Shown here: positions 10,980-19,860 of the stretch, piece after piece | Numbering within the stretch: position 1 is the first letter of the stretch | Layout of the letters: each line of letters begins with the position of its first letter | NCBI GenBank assembly: GCA_019359235.1 | Contig: JAHHHT010000031.1 | Coordinates: forward strand, 1-64,000 | Origin: Oscillatoria princeps RMCB-10 | GTDB taxonomy: Bacteria; Cyanobacteriota; Cyanobacteriia; Cyanobacteriales; Oscillatoriaceae | Length of the DNA: 64,000 nt | Direction: 5' to 3' | Notes under the pieces: model-generated | What the model was told of the DNA's origin: nothing | Database searches by the model: none | What the model saw: the letters and a program-made list of their open reading frames with translations, nothing else | Made by a program: the position numbers and the translations under genes

Positions 10980-12047
10980 TCAAGCGACCTCGCCGGGTTT
11001 GTAAATCGCACTAACAGAGCGGTCGGGATTAATTTCAATCGCCAAATCCACCCACTCAGAATTGAGCAAAGGCTTGACAAATAACTCTGGGTGCAGCGCC
11101 TTCCAAAAATACTTGACAAATTCCTCAATGTCTGTATCGCTCATCCCCGACTTGCCTGCAGCCATCATCTGGTGTTCCGCCTGCTTGCGCCACTGCACGG
11201 AAAGGCGGTAATCGGCTGGATAGAGCACCATCAGCCGGTCTAGCCGCTCCCACAAAGGTAAATAGTCCCGCAGCTTGGCATTCATATCGCGGGCAAAAGC
11301 GCGGTCAGCCGGCGTGACAATCGGTGCCGGTGCCGAGTCAAAAGCAGCGGGGTCAATCGGGCGCACCCCGACAAACCACCCCTCAAACAGCACAATATCG
11401 GCCCCTCCCACGATTTCTGGCGCAGTTCTGTCACCGGCACCCCCACAAGCGGACTTGTCAAAGCGGGGAACCGGCACCGGCACCCCCTCCAACCGGCGCA
11501 GCGTGTCGAGAACCTCGATTCCCAAGTCAACATCGTGGGTTCCCGGAGGTCCGCGCCATATCAAACGGGGGTCAGCTTGTCTGAGGCGCTGCCGGTCGCT
11601 GTACGTTTTGTAGAGGTCATCGAGCGACAAACTGAGCGTGCGGTATCCAAAATGGCTTAAAATCAGCCTCAGGACAGATGCCAGAGTCGTTTTGCCGGTG
11701 CCCTGAACTCCCAGTATTCCCTGAATCAGGGGGCGTCCCAGAACTTGCCGGCACTGGTGGAGCCGCAAGGCCAAGGGCAGCCACAAGTTCCAGAGGGTTT
11801 GCACTCTCAGCGATGGAGGAATTTTACCTTCTGACTGGGCTGCCACTGTGGCGCAGACCGACTGAAAAAGAGAAGCTCGCTCCGCGATCACCCCAGACAC
11901 ATTCTCTGCAGTGATGCCGAAAGCGCCAGAGCGCCCCTCGTCAGCTAGCTCTAGGGCTTCTAGCTGCTGCCAGACACGAGGCGGTAGCTGGCGGCCAGCT
12001 GCCAAGTCTTCTAGAATGCCATCATAAGATGGGTTCGGCTGTTGCAT
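10980..12047 (-). CDS. glyK: D-glycerate 3-kinase (photorespiration)
   Basis: 355 residues from the ATG at 12047. That start sits 4 bp after the upstream ycf20 stop; a longer frame to 12113 would overlap ycf20 by 62 bp. Walker A is GVQGTGKTT (residues about 113-121), followed by a phosphoribulokinase/uridine-kinase-like region (LSLDDLYKTY, RGPPGTHD, FEGWFVGVRP). This matches plant and cyanobacterial GLYK, which phosphorylates D-glycerate to 3-phosphoglycerate in the last step of photorespiration. It probably forms an operon with ycf20. The C-terminal YFWKALHPELF segment is typical of the family. Confidence 0.85.
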   Translation of the reverse strand: MQQPNPSYDGILEDLAAGRQLPPRVWQQLEALELADEGRSGAFGITAENVSGVIAERASLFQSVCATVAAQSEGKIPPSLRVQTLWNLWLPLALRLHQCRQVLGRPLIQGILGVQGTGKTTLASVLRLILSHFGYRTLSLSLDDLYKTYSDRQRLRQADPRLIWRGPPGTHDVDLGIEVLDTLRRLEGVPVPVPRFDKSACGGAGDRTAPEIVGGADIVLFEGWFVGVRPIDPAAFDSAPAPIVTPADRAFARDMNAKLRDYLPLWERLDRLMVLYPADYRLSVQWRKQAEHQMMAAGKSGMSDTDIEEFVKYFWKALHPELFVKPLLNSEWVDLAIEINPDRSVSAIYKPGEVA

Positions 12048-12051
12048 GGGA

Positions 12052-12381
12052 TCAGGAGTTGAGCTTAAAGGCTTCCAGAAATAGGCTGTAGGTGACGCCA
12101 ATTTTGAGCGCATTGAGCGCCTCTGCCGGCAGCGACTGGGCCAGTTGCCGGTTCCCGTAAATAATCCTGCTGATTAGCTCAATGATCACCGTCAAGATAG
12201 CGGCTGAGCTAATATCCCAGTAAGCTCTCTGCCCGGCTAAGCTAGAAACAGCCGGCCCGAGGAATGTACCGAACAGCAGGCTGAGCCCGAGCAGCGACAG
12301 CCGCCGCCAGGGATTGCGCAAAGCTCGCCCAAACTGCTCTGTGGTGACAGCGACAAGGGTGTTGAGACGGGTGTTTTGCAT
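12052..12381 (-). CDS. ycf20: Ycf20 family protein (DUF565)
   Basis: 109 residues from the ATG at 12381. A GTG at 12417 would add 12 residues. The N-terminal TRLNTLVAVTTEQF and the NPWRRLSLLGLSLLFG motif are hallmarks of Ycf20, a small membrane protein of cyanobacteria and plastids. Two hydrophobic segments are visible, around residues 30-48 and 58-75. Plant homologues are linked to non-photochemical quenching; the biochemical role is unknown. Its stop lies 4 bp before the glyK start, so the two are likely co-transcribed. Confidence 0.8.
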   Translation of the reverse strand: MQNTRLNTLVAVTTEQFGRALRNPWRRLSLLGLSLLFGTFLGPAVSSLAGQRAYWDISSAAILTVIIELISRIIYGNRQLAQSLPAEALNALKIGVTYSLFLEAFKLNS

Positions 12382-12573
12382 GTATAGTTGGCGAGTCCGG
12401 TGAAATGGAAAAAGCACCGGCGGGGGTATAAAACATTCCCATTTTCAGCATACCTTGCAAGGGCTGTGCGGTCTGTTTTAAGGATCTTTATCAGGAAAAG
12501 CCGGCTGCAGCGCGGGTTAATCCTACAGTTGTAAGTTCTATCAGGGTGGTGCGGGGTTAACCTATTAAGATTT

Positions 12574-13149
12574 ATGAAAGTGAGCGCATACAAGGTATTA
12601 TTGGGAGTTATAGCACTCGTGGGGCTAGCCGCCGGCTCGCGGCCTGCAATGGCCGCAACTGGCGCGACCGCACCTCAGCCCTTGGTGCTGCCGGCAGAGG
12701 TGTCTCCTCTTTCCCCGGCAGCGAGTGGGGTTGCCGTGCCAGCCCCACAGGCACCGCTGCCGGTGTTCACCGACGCCATGCCGGGAGTCTCGGAGCGCCC
12801 GGGACCAAAGCCGGCGGCGGCATCGGGCTCCACCGGCCAACTGCGTGCCGGCAACCGCACCGAACATCCCGTGCGGCTGGTGTTTTTGGCGCGGCAGTCT
12901 GGGTCGAGCGCCTATGGGGAGCCCGCCCACTGGGATTTTGCGCCCTTTGAAGGGGGCAGCAAGGGGCTGATACTGTCACTGCCACAAGCCGAGCTGGCGC
13001 TGAAACCGGGAGACATTTTAGTTGCCTTCGCCCAGGATGGCTCCCGCCATTACTGGGGTCCCTACGTCGTGGGGCAGACGAGGGTGCCGGTGTGGAACCC
13101 CCGAGCCAAAGAATGGCAGCTGGTTCTGCAGCCACCCTCGAAAAACTAG
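12574..13149 (+). CDS. Secreted hypothetical protein with signal peptide
   Basis: 191 residues. The N-terminus (MKVSAYKVLLGVIALVGLAAG) is a classical signal peptide, with probable cleavage after AMA near residue 27. A Pro/Ala-rich low-complexity stretch follows to about residue 95. A compact C-terminal domain begins near RAGNRTEHPVRLVFL and contains several Trp residues (PAHWDFAPFEGG, HYWGPYVVG). The fold is not recognised; periplasm or thylakoid lumen is likely. It is divergent from ycf20 with about 190 bp between starts. Confidence 0.65.
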   Translation: MKVSAYKVLLGVIALVGLAAGSRPAMAATGATAPQPLVLPAEVSPLSPAASGVAVPAPQAPLPVFTDAMPGVSERPGPKPAAASGSTGQLRAGNRTEHPVRLVFLARQSGSSAYGEPAHWDFAPFEGGSKGLILSLPQAELALKPGDILVAFAQDGSRHYWGPYVVGQTRVPVWNPRAKEWQLVLQPPSKN

Positions 13150-13643
13150 CGCTCGCCGTGCCGGCACGCACGCGAAAGCCCGCGCTTTCCCTGTCACTAT
13201 CTCAAATGCTACTGCAGCGCGGTGATTGAATTCATGGTAAGCTCAATCAAATAAAAGAAAAACGCACACCTCAAGAGCCGCTGACCCAGCAAGTGAGGTG
13301 CCAGCCCCCCACTTGGCGCTCAGAGTTGGAAGCCACCCAACTAGAGACTCTGTGTGTGAGAAAATCGTGTAATATATAGAGACGCGACATGTCGCGTCTG
13401 CACAAATGGTGTGGGTATCCAAAAAGAGGACAAAACAGGAAAAGTAGCTATCAGAATGTGGGAAAAGTCTCACCGAGAGAGTAGAGGGTAAGTAGTAGGC
13501 CCGGGGAGGTAACACTTCCGAAGTGAAGCCGGGTTTCCATACTTTTGTGTGGGACTTGGAACCATAAACTCTGCTGGCGCTGCCGGCAATGTTTTGACAG
13601 CCCTCATATCTCAAAGGCTACGGCTCACCACCTTAGACGCTTC
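13150..13643. other. Intergenic region with palindromes; possible structured RNA
   Basis: 494 bp without a convincing gene. It holds the perfect 18-bp palindrome GACGCGACATGTCGCGTC at about 13380. A stretch from about 13440 to 13580 contains nested complementary segments (GGCCCGG with CCGGG, and CACTTCCGAAGTG) and could fold as RNA. An opposite-strand open frame here (13243-13614) has no recognisable protein features. Confidence 0.4.
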
Positions 13644-15503
13644 ATGAAGCTTAGGTTCGACCGCACACTCACTTATTTGAGGAACTCTCAGGACAGACGC
13701 TCAGCTTGGCTGATGGCCCTATCTGTCCTGTGGTTGCTCTTGATTGGCTGGCTGGCTTTTTTGTGGAATTTGGGCAGTACCGGCTTGGTTGACGAGACGG
13801 AGCCGCTGTTTGCTGAAGCCGCCCGGCAAATGACAGTGACTGACGACTGGATTACGCCGTATTTCAATGGGGTGACTCGCTTCGACAAACCGCCACTGAT
13901 TTACTGGCTGATGGCGATCGGGTATAAAATTCTGGGCGTTAATGAGTTGGCAGTGCGGCTGCCTTCCGCCCTGTCCGCCATCGGGCTGATGTGCCTGGGC
14001 TTCCACACGCTGCGGCAGTTCGGGGGCTTTCCGGCATTTGAGGACGCCGGCGGCAGGGACAGCCACACCCCGCCCCCACTAAAACCGTGGCTTTCCGCCT
14101 TTTTGGGAGCGGCTCTGATCGCCTTCAATCCGCTCACCATTGCCTGGGGGCGAACCGGCGTTTCAGACATGCTGCTCACCGGCTGCACTGACTCAGCCCT
14201 GCTGGCTTTTTTTACCGGCTACGCCCAACCGGCACGACCGGCGGCGCAAGCCCGCTGGTATCTGGCGTTTTACTTGCTGGTCGCCCTAGCCGTGCTCACC
14301 AAAGGGCCGGTGGGCGCAGTCCTGCCGGTGCTGGCCATCGGCAGCTTCTTGCTTTACCTGGGCAATGGGCGGCAAGTCTTGCGGGAAATGCGACCGGCTC
14401 TGGGCGTGCCGCTGGTGCTGGCCATCGCGCTCCCCTGGTACATTCTGGTGACACTGGCCAATGGGAAAGCCTACATAAACTCCTTTTTCGGCTACCACAA
14501 CCTGGAGCGCTTTACCAGCGTGGTCAACCACCACTCCGCACCCTGGTATTTTTACTTTCTGGTCGTGCTGCTGGGCTTTGCTCCCTGGTCAGTTTTTTTG
14601 CCGGTGGCTGCAGCCCGAGTGCGCTTTTGGCAGCGAAGCCGCTGGATCGCCTCACCCCGCTCGCACCAACTGGGTTTATTTGCCCTGTTTTGGTTCGCCA
14701 GCATCTTTGGCTTCTTCACCGTTGCTGTCACCAAACTCCCGAGCTACGTCCTGCCCTTAATGCCCGCCGCTGGCATCTTGGTCGCCTTGCTGGGGAGCGA
14801 TATTATAACACAAAAAGCACAAAGCAACAAGCACCAGAAAAAAATCTTTTCGTTTGACTTTTGGTTGGCGACTCTGGGCTGGGTGAATGTGGCGTTTTGG
14901 GCTGTGGGGGCTGTGGCCTTCTTTTCCGGTGCCCTGTGGCTGAAAGCCGTGCGAGATCCGGCAATTCCCAACTTGTCCGAGGCGCTAGGGAAGTCAGGTT
15001 TGCTGGTTTGGGGGGGGTGGGTTTGGGCGACAGCCGCTGCCGCCGGTGCCGCCGCCCTGCTGGCACGCCAAAAGCGCTGGCTGTTGGGCGTCAATTTGCT
15101 GGGGGTGGCAGCCTTTTTAACTGTGGCCGTAATGCCGGGCTACTTTTTCATGGATCGCTACCGGCAGCTGCCCCTGCGGCAACTAGCCCAGACAGTGGTT
15201 CAATTCAGGCAACCCGCAGAGGAACTGGTGATGCTCGGCTTTCAAAAACCCAGCCTGGTATTTTACACCAAAGAGCCGGTGACTTTCTACCTCCTGCCGG
15301 AAGACGGAATCAAATACATCAAACACCGGGCTGAAGCTCAGCCCAACCCTTCCTCTGTTTTGATCCTGGGGTATCCTTCAAAATTTGAACAGGCGGGGTT
15401 GCTTCCCAGCCAGTACCAAATTTTGGATAAAGCCGGCGCTTATCAGCTCGTCCGGGTGTCCAAACAGGTCGTTGCCAGACTCTCGCGACGCAACCCCAGC
15501 TGA
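13644..15503 (+). CDS. Membrane glycosyltransferase, ArnT/PMT-like (GT39/GT83 type)
   Basis: 619 residues from the ATG at 13644; the longer upstream frame is Cys/His-rich and unlike the family. A first membrane span (WLMALSVLWLLLIGWLAFLW) leads into a periplasmic loop with the conserved acidic DETEPLFAEAARQM motif. About ten further hydrophobic spans follow, with RFDKPPLIYWLMAIGYK as a typical PMT_2 motif and a soluble C-terminal end. Family members transfer a sugar from a polyprenyl-phosphate donor to lipid or protein at the outer face of the inner membrane. The acceptor is unknown. It is a single-gene unit; the giant kinase gene is convergent downstream. Confidence 0.8.
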   Translation: MKLRFDRTLTYLRNSQDRRSAWLMALSVLWLLLIGWLAFLWNLGSTGLVDETEPLFAEAARQMTVTDDWITPYFNGVTRFDKPPLIYWLMAIGYKILGVNELAVRLPSALSAIGLMCLGFHTLRQFGGFPAFEDAGGRDSHTPPPLKPWLSAFLGAALIAFNPLTIAWGRTGVSDMLLTGCTDSALLAFFTGYAQPARPAAQARWYLAFYLLVALAVLTKGPVGAVLPVLAIGSFLLYLGNGRQVLREMRPALGVPLVLAIALPWYILVTLANGKAYINSFFGYHNLERFTSVVNHHSAPWYFYFLVVLLGFAPWSVFLPVAAARVRFWQRSRWIASPRSHQLGLFALFWFASIFGFFTVAVTKLPSYVLPLMPAAGILVALLGSDIITQKAQSNKHQKKIFSFDFWLATLGWVNVAFWAVGAVAFFSGALWLKAVRDPAIPNLSEALGKSGLLVWGGWVWATAAAAGAAALLARQKRWLLGVNLLGVAAFLTVAVMPGYFFMDRYRQLPLRQLAQTVVQFRQPAEELVMLGFQKPSLVFYTKEPVTFYLLPEDGIKYIKHRAEAQPNPSSVLILGYPSKFEQAGLLPSQYQILDKAGAYQLVRVSKQVVARLSRRNPS

Positions 15504-15572
15504 GGAGTCAGGGGTCAGGGGTTAGGTGTTGGGGTTTAGGGTTTAGGGTTTGGGGGTGAGGGGAGAGGGGGA

Positions 15573-15594
15573 GGGGCGAAGATCCCTTCGCCCC
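15573..15594. repeat. Hairpin between convergent genes, possible terminator
   Basis: Perfect 9-bp stem GGGGCGAAG/CTTCGCCCC with a 4-nt loop, in the 262-bp gap between the convergent GT39 gene and the hybrid kinase. No T-run follows on either strand, so a terminator role is only possible. Just upstream (15533-15560) is a TTTAGGG-like short repeat. Confidence 0.5.
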
Positions 15595-15765
15595 AAGCAG
15601 GACTTTGGCCCTTGAGGTTGCTAAATTTACAAAATTGATGCCGCCCCGAAAATTACCTGTAGGAATGCCTCTTAATAGCAGATTAGAATGCAACTTCTTA
15701 TGAGGCGCGATCGCAGGAATTTATAACTTTTAATTTTGAATGAATTCAGACTTCAAAATTAAAAA

Positions 15766-18700
15766 TTAAAAATTTTTAATCCTTCTTGCCAGGGCCAGAT
15801 TGATTTGGTTCAACAAAGCGGCCACCGGCAGGTCGGAAGGCAAAATCTGGGTGGCGATTTCCTGCAAAACTCTTTCGAGCCGGTCGTCATTATCTTCAGA
15901 AGAACCGGAATAGAAACAGCGCTCTTGCTGTGAGGGCGCTCGACTGGCCCGTCCTGACATGGCCGGCGAATTGCTGCGCCGGTCGAGCACCAGAACCGGC
16001 GGGCAAGCGGGCAGCTGCCCCAAAGAAACCAGCGCTTGCGCGACTCGCGGCTCGCTCGTGGCTTCAGCTACGCAAATCAAGAGCAAGTCAGCGCTTTGGC
16101 TTTGCAGCTGCTGCCAAACTTCAGCCCAAGAGCGGCCAATCAAAGCTCTCAACCCAGCAGTTTGCATGTACTGAATCAGTGCTGGCAGCCCGCCGTTTGC
16201 AGGGGCAGGCCCCCGCGCCCCCTCCGCCAGAGCGCCTGACCGGGCCTCAGAGGCGTTCAGGGACTGCTCGCTCAGCGGCCAGCACCCGTTACCCAGAAAA
16301 GGATCTTCAAGGGTAGGGGTGATGGGAGAACAGGGGGGGGTGAAAGCCAGGGGGGGTTGAAGAGTGGGGGTTTGAGCGAACAGCCCCCCTGGAGGCCCCA
16401 CACCCGTGCCCCTTCCCGCAAAGGCAGCCATTCCCTTTGGGTGGGGCTTGCCTGTGGGCAGAGGTTCCCTGGGAGTAGGGGTTGCCTTTGGGTGGGGCGG
16501 GGCAGACGAGGCGGAATCGGAAGTGGGATGAGACGGAGCTGGCAAGTCCGGCAGTGTGGAGGTGTCCACTACTAAAATAACCGGCTGGCAGCGCATGCCT
16601 GCAGCTGCCGCCAGCAGCTGCAACAAAGCCGACGGTGCCGGTCTCTCCGCAGGGGAGCCAAGAAGTCTCCCCGAAGGGGAGCCAAGAATACCTGACTGGG
16701 CGGAGCCCGCAACCGGCGGAAAGGGAAACACGGAAAGACCGGCCACTTGACTTGCAGCCACAGCGATCTCCGGCTCCAGCGCCACCAAGGGGAGCTTGGC
16801 CAAACTGCTGTGCTGGCTCAGCTGTTTCAGGTAGGCCAGCGGGTCTGGCAGCTGGCCGGCAGTATCGAGCAACAGGACATCCGGCTGCCAAAGTCCGGCG
16901 AGAAGTTCTGCCTGATCGAGGTCATCTGCTTCTAACACCCGGTACCCTGCCCCCTGCAACAGGCTGTTGAGATTGTCCGCCGGCATGAAGCTGTCATCTG
17001 TCCTGTGTTCTTGACCTGCAGCCGCCGCCCTTTCGGACAGCGCGTTCAGGCGGAGAACCGTCAGCGCGGTGGCGGGTTCTGGCTTCTGCGGGGTGAGGCT
17101 GCCGAGCAGTTGCTGCAGCGCCCTTTGACTCACCGGCAGGGTCAAAAAGCCATCCGCTCGGTACTGGTACGCTTGTTCCTTCTGCGCCCGGGTGGCTGTG
17201 ACAATCGCCGGAATCTGGCGGGTGGCGGCATCCGACTTGAGCAGCGTCAGCACGTCCCACCCGGAGAGCAGTGGCAGCACTGGATTGAGGAAAATCGCCG
17301 CCGGCGCGAACCGGCGAGCCTTGTCGAGAGCTTCGGTGCCGGTGCGGGCAATCACCACCCGATAGCCCGAGGCGGTAAGCTGCTCTGTCAGGGCTTCGAT
17401 AAACTGCGGCACTGCCTCCACAATCAGCACCAGGCGGTGCCGGCGTGCGGCTTCCGCGATTCCAGGCTCCCCTTTTACGGCGGAGTTCAGCGGGGGACGC
17501 GGCGGCAGCAGCAAGGTAAACTGGCTGCCCTTCCCCTCGCTGGAAATAAAACTGACATCCCCGCCGTGCAGGCGGGCCAGACCTCGGGTGACGACCAGTC
17601 CCAGCCCCGCTCCCTCAAACCGGCGCGTCAGGGGATTTTCCAGCTGCTGGAATTTTTGAAAGATCAGGTGCTGCTTGCTTTCAGGGATGCCAATTCCTGT
17701 ATCCCAAACGGTAAAGGCAATCCAGCCTTCCCAGCCACTCACCTTCAAGCCGGTGGCTCCTCCCGGTTCTGTGAACTTAAAGGCGTTGGACAGGAGATTG
17801 ACCAGGATCTGCCGCAGGCGCATCTCATCGGCGATCAGCGTCTCTATACCAGCTTCAATTTCCAGGGCAAACTGGATTTGCGAAACGTCTTCCTCGGTAC
17901 AATCCCCGGCGGTGCCCTCTGCAGGAGGGTTTCTAGTTGCGGCGCTTGAGCCTCCGGCTGCTGCCCCGGATTGGAGCTGCCGGGCTTGTTTTAGGGCCCG
18001 CTCGCAAACTGCCCCCACGGAAACAGGCTCGAGAACCAGTTCCAGCTGGCCGCTTTCCATGCGAGTCAGGTCTAAAATGTCATTCACCACCGTCATCAGC
18101 TGACGTCCGCTCTGGTGGATCAGTTGAGCGTAGCGGGCTTGGCGTTCGTTGAGCGGCCCGATGGCTCGATCTTTGAGCAAGCTAGACAGCCCTAAAACGG
18201 CGGTGAGGGGGGTTTTCAGTTCGTGGCTGATGCAGGCTAAAAATTCATCTTTCAGCCGGTTGAGCTGCACCAAATCGGCATTTTTAGCCGCCAGCTCTCT
18301 GGCAACTTGCTGTTGCTCGGTGACGTCCTGAGCCAGCAGCAGCCACAGGGTTTCTTCTGAGCCCCCCACCGTGAGGGCTTCTTCCCCTGTGCTGACGCCA
18401 ACCTCAGAGTCCGGCAGCCGCTCAGCCCCACAGGCCCGCAGTGCCTGCAAGCTGGCAGCGGACAGGGACTCAGGTTTTTCTTTTTGCCCCTCTTCGGGGG
18501 GACGTTCTTTTTGCCCCCCTCCGGGGGGGCGTTTTTCACCGTCGGGCTGCTGCGGTTGGCGAGGTCCAGGCATTGCAATCCCCAGCGGCAGTTTGACAAA
18601 CTGCCAGATTTGCTCGCCGCCACCCGGCAGCCGGCAGACACTCAGGCAGGCTGCCGGTTCAGCTGTTCTTGGCCCCCCTTCGGGGGGGCGTTCTTGGCCC

Positions 18701-19596
18701 CCCTTCGGGGGGGCGGTCTTGCACCATGCAGGCTGGCACCAAGAGGGCACAGAAGCCCAAGCGCACGGGTCAGCGCCCTCCCCTTGGCTGCCTTCCGGGC
18801 CACTTGGCGTCGCCCCCACCGCGCCTGTTGCCCGTTCCAGCCCCGGGTTTTCTGGCTCCTGTCCCCTCCAGTCCCGGTTGGCTGGCACTTCTGGGAAATG
18901 CCGGTGCCATGCTAAATTGCTTTCCAGCACCTGACCCTTACGGTCAACCAACCTCAGGGGCAACGGCAGTCGCTCCAAGAGTTCTATTAGGCTGTGGGGA
19001 GAGTTGAGCGATGAGGAACCAGCAATGCCTGGGGAATTGGATTGAGAATTTGGAATTGAGGGCTGGGAACTTTCTGGCGCAGCCATTGCAACGGCTGGCG
19101 CTTCCCACTCGGGAAGCCAGTGCGCCGCCAGGAATTTCAGCAGCCGCTGCCGGTCGAGCAGTCCCAAGAATTGTCCCGCTGCATCGACCAAGGCCCAGTC
19201 CCGCTCGCTAGCACCGGCTTGCTTTTCCTCTTGCAGGTATGGCCAGAATTGGCTCAGGCTGAGATCGGCGCTCAAGATGGCCACCGGCTCGATCAGCGCC
19301 GGCCCTGCTGCCGAGAGCAGTTGTTCGAGGTCTAAATCTGGGAAGACTGTACCTGCGATCGAGGGAGTGGCAGCAGGTTGCAGCAGGCTGCGGTCCGCTA
19401 TCAGGCTCTTGGCCAGCAGGGGCATCAAGCGGCGCAAGTGCACCAATCCCAGAAGGCGTTGCCCCTCGCTGACGACTGCCAGGCGCTCGCACTGACCGAG
19501 GCTGAAAATTTCCAGCACGGTTGCCAGCCTTGACGCCTGCCCGCAGGTGGGCACGGCCTGGAGAAATGCTCGCAAATAAATGGTGGGTATTGACAT
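15766..19596 (-). CDS. Hybrid sensor histidine kinase with CBS-like N-terminus and degenerate receivers, next to kaiA
   Basis: 1276 residues from the ATG at 19596. The N-terminus resembles a CBS pair (LAVVSEGQRLLGLVHLRR, VDAAGQFLGLLDRQRLL). A PAS-like segment follows (LPLPLRLVDRKGQVLESN), then a long Gly/Pro/Glu/Lys-rich low-complexity insert. HisKA has ISHELKTPL with His458. HATPase_c shows NLLSNAFKF, DTGIGIP and GAGLGL. At least two receiver-like domains follow: the first has Asn771 where the phospho-acceptor Asp is expected and lacks the acidic N-terminal pair; the second (VLLLDTAG) is atypical. The last ~300 residues are Pro-rich with a further receiver-like fold. It is divergent from kaiA with 264 bp between starts, so a link to clock input or output is possible, but unproven. 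Confidence 0.8.
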   Translation of the reverse strand: MSIPTIYLRAFLQAVPTCGQASRLATVLEIFSLGQCERLAVVSEGQRLLGLVHLRRLMPLLAKSLIADRSLLQPAATPSIAGTVFPDLDLEQLLSAAGPALIEPVAILSADLSLSQFWPYLQEEKQAGASERDWALVDAAGQFLGLLDRQRLLKFLAAHWLPEWEAPAVAMAAPESSQPSIPNSQSNSPGIAGSSSLNSPHSLIELLERLPLPLRLVDRKGQVLESNLAWHRHFPEVPANRDWRGQEPENPGLERATGAVGATPSGPEGSQGEGADPCAWASVPSWCQPAWCKTAPPKGGQERPPEGGPRTAEPAACLSVCRLPGGGEQIWQFVKLPLGIAMPGPRQPQQPDGEKRPPGGGQKERPPEEGQKEKPESLSAASLQALRACGAERLPDSEVGVSTGEEALTVGGSEETLWLLLAQDVTEQQQVARELAAKNADLVQLNRLKDEFLACISHELKTPLTAVLGLSSLLKDRAIGPLNERQARYAQLIHQSGRQLMTVVNDILDLTRMESGQLELVLEPVSVGAVCERALKQARQLQSGAAAGGSSAATRNPPAEGTAGDCTEEDVSQIQFALEIEAGIETLIADEMRLRQILVNLLSNAFKFTEPGGATGLKVSGWEGWIAFTVWDTGIGIPESKQHLIFQKFQQLENPLTRRFEGAGLGLVVTRGLARLHGGDVSFISSEGKGSQFTLLLPPRPPLNSAVKGEPGIAEAARRHRLVLIVEAVPQFIEALTEQLTASGYRVVIARTGTEALDKARRFAPAAIFLNPVLPLLSGWDVLTLLKSDAATRQIPAIVTATRAQKEQAYQYRADGFLTLPVSQRALQQLLGSLTPQKPEPATALTVLRLNALSERAAAAGQEHRTDDSFMPADNLNSLLQGAGYRVLEADDLDQAELLAGLWQPDVLLLDTAGQLPDPLAYLKQLSQHSSLAKLPLVALEPEIAVAASQVAGLSVFPFPPVAGSAQSGILGSPSGRLLGSPAERPAPSALLQLLAAAAGMRCQPVILVVDTSTLPDLPAPSHPTSDSASSAPPHPKATPTPREPLPTGKPHPKGMAAFAGRGTGVGPPGGLFAQTPTLQPPLAFTPPCSPITPTLEDPFLGNGCWPLSEQSLNASEARSGALAEGARGPAPANGGLPALIQYMQTAGLRALIGRSWAEVWQQLQSQSADLLLICVAEATSEPRVAQALVSLGQLPACPPVLVLDRRSNSPAMSGRASRAPSQQERCFYSGSSEDNDDRLERVLQEIATQILPSDLPVAALLNQINLALARRIKNF
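18481..18717. repeat. C/G-rich hairpin repeats inside the hybrid kinase gene
   Basis: Near 18668-18717 a 24-25-bp unit (GGCCCCCCTTCGGGGGGGCG plus a short spacer) occurs twice in tandem. Related units lie near 18481-18535. Each unit is a strong hairpin. All stay in frame on the minus strand and are translated as PPEGG/PPKGG-like linkers between the PAS-like and HisKA regions. Confidence 0.85.
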
Positions 19597-19792
19597 CACA
19601 AACCTTGCTGTCGGAGAGACGCGGCCCCCACACAGCTACGGGTGGCACGATTCGGCTGGCCCGGGCTCCAGCGCCGCCAAAGTCCATCACAAACTCAACT
19701 GACGCCATCAAAGAGAGCGCGACAGCCCTTGAAACTCTGAAGGGGGACAGCTCAATTATTACCCGCTCGTGGGGTTCTCTAATGCGTTACGC

Positions 19793-19810
19793 TTACAATT
19801 GGTTACAATT
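19793..19810 (+). promoter_or_regulatory. Direct repeat TTACAATT upstream of kaiA
   Basis: TTACAATT occurs at 19793-19800 and again at 19803-19810, one helical turn apart, about 50-70 bp before the proposed kaiA start and in the shared kaiA/kinase promoter region. The phased spacing is what a dimeric activator site would show. The binding protein, if any, is unknown. Confidence 0.35.
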
Positions 19811-19860
19811 ACAGGTTGAATGTTTAAGTAAGGATTAAGTCTCCTGTTCAGCAGGCTGCT

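Noticed and set aside
13243-13614. 123-codon minus-strand open frame
   Set aside because: No domain, no Shine-Dalgarno, and it covers palindromic and possibly structured DNA.
15533-15560. Telomere-like TTTAGGG repeat
   Set aside because: Three short imperfect units in a bacterial intergenic region; simple-sequence drift is enough to explain it.
17005-17949. 314-codon plus-strand open frame
   Set aside because: It is the antisense shadow of the hybrid kinase, whose HATPase and receiver motifs are read on the other strand.
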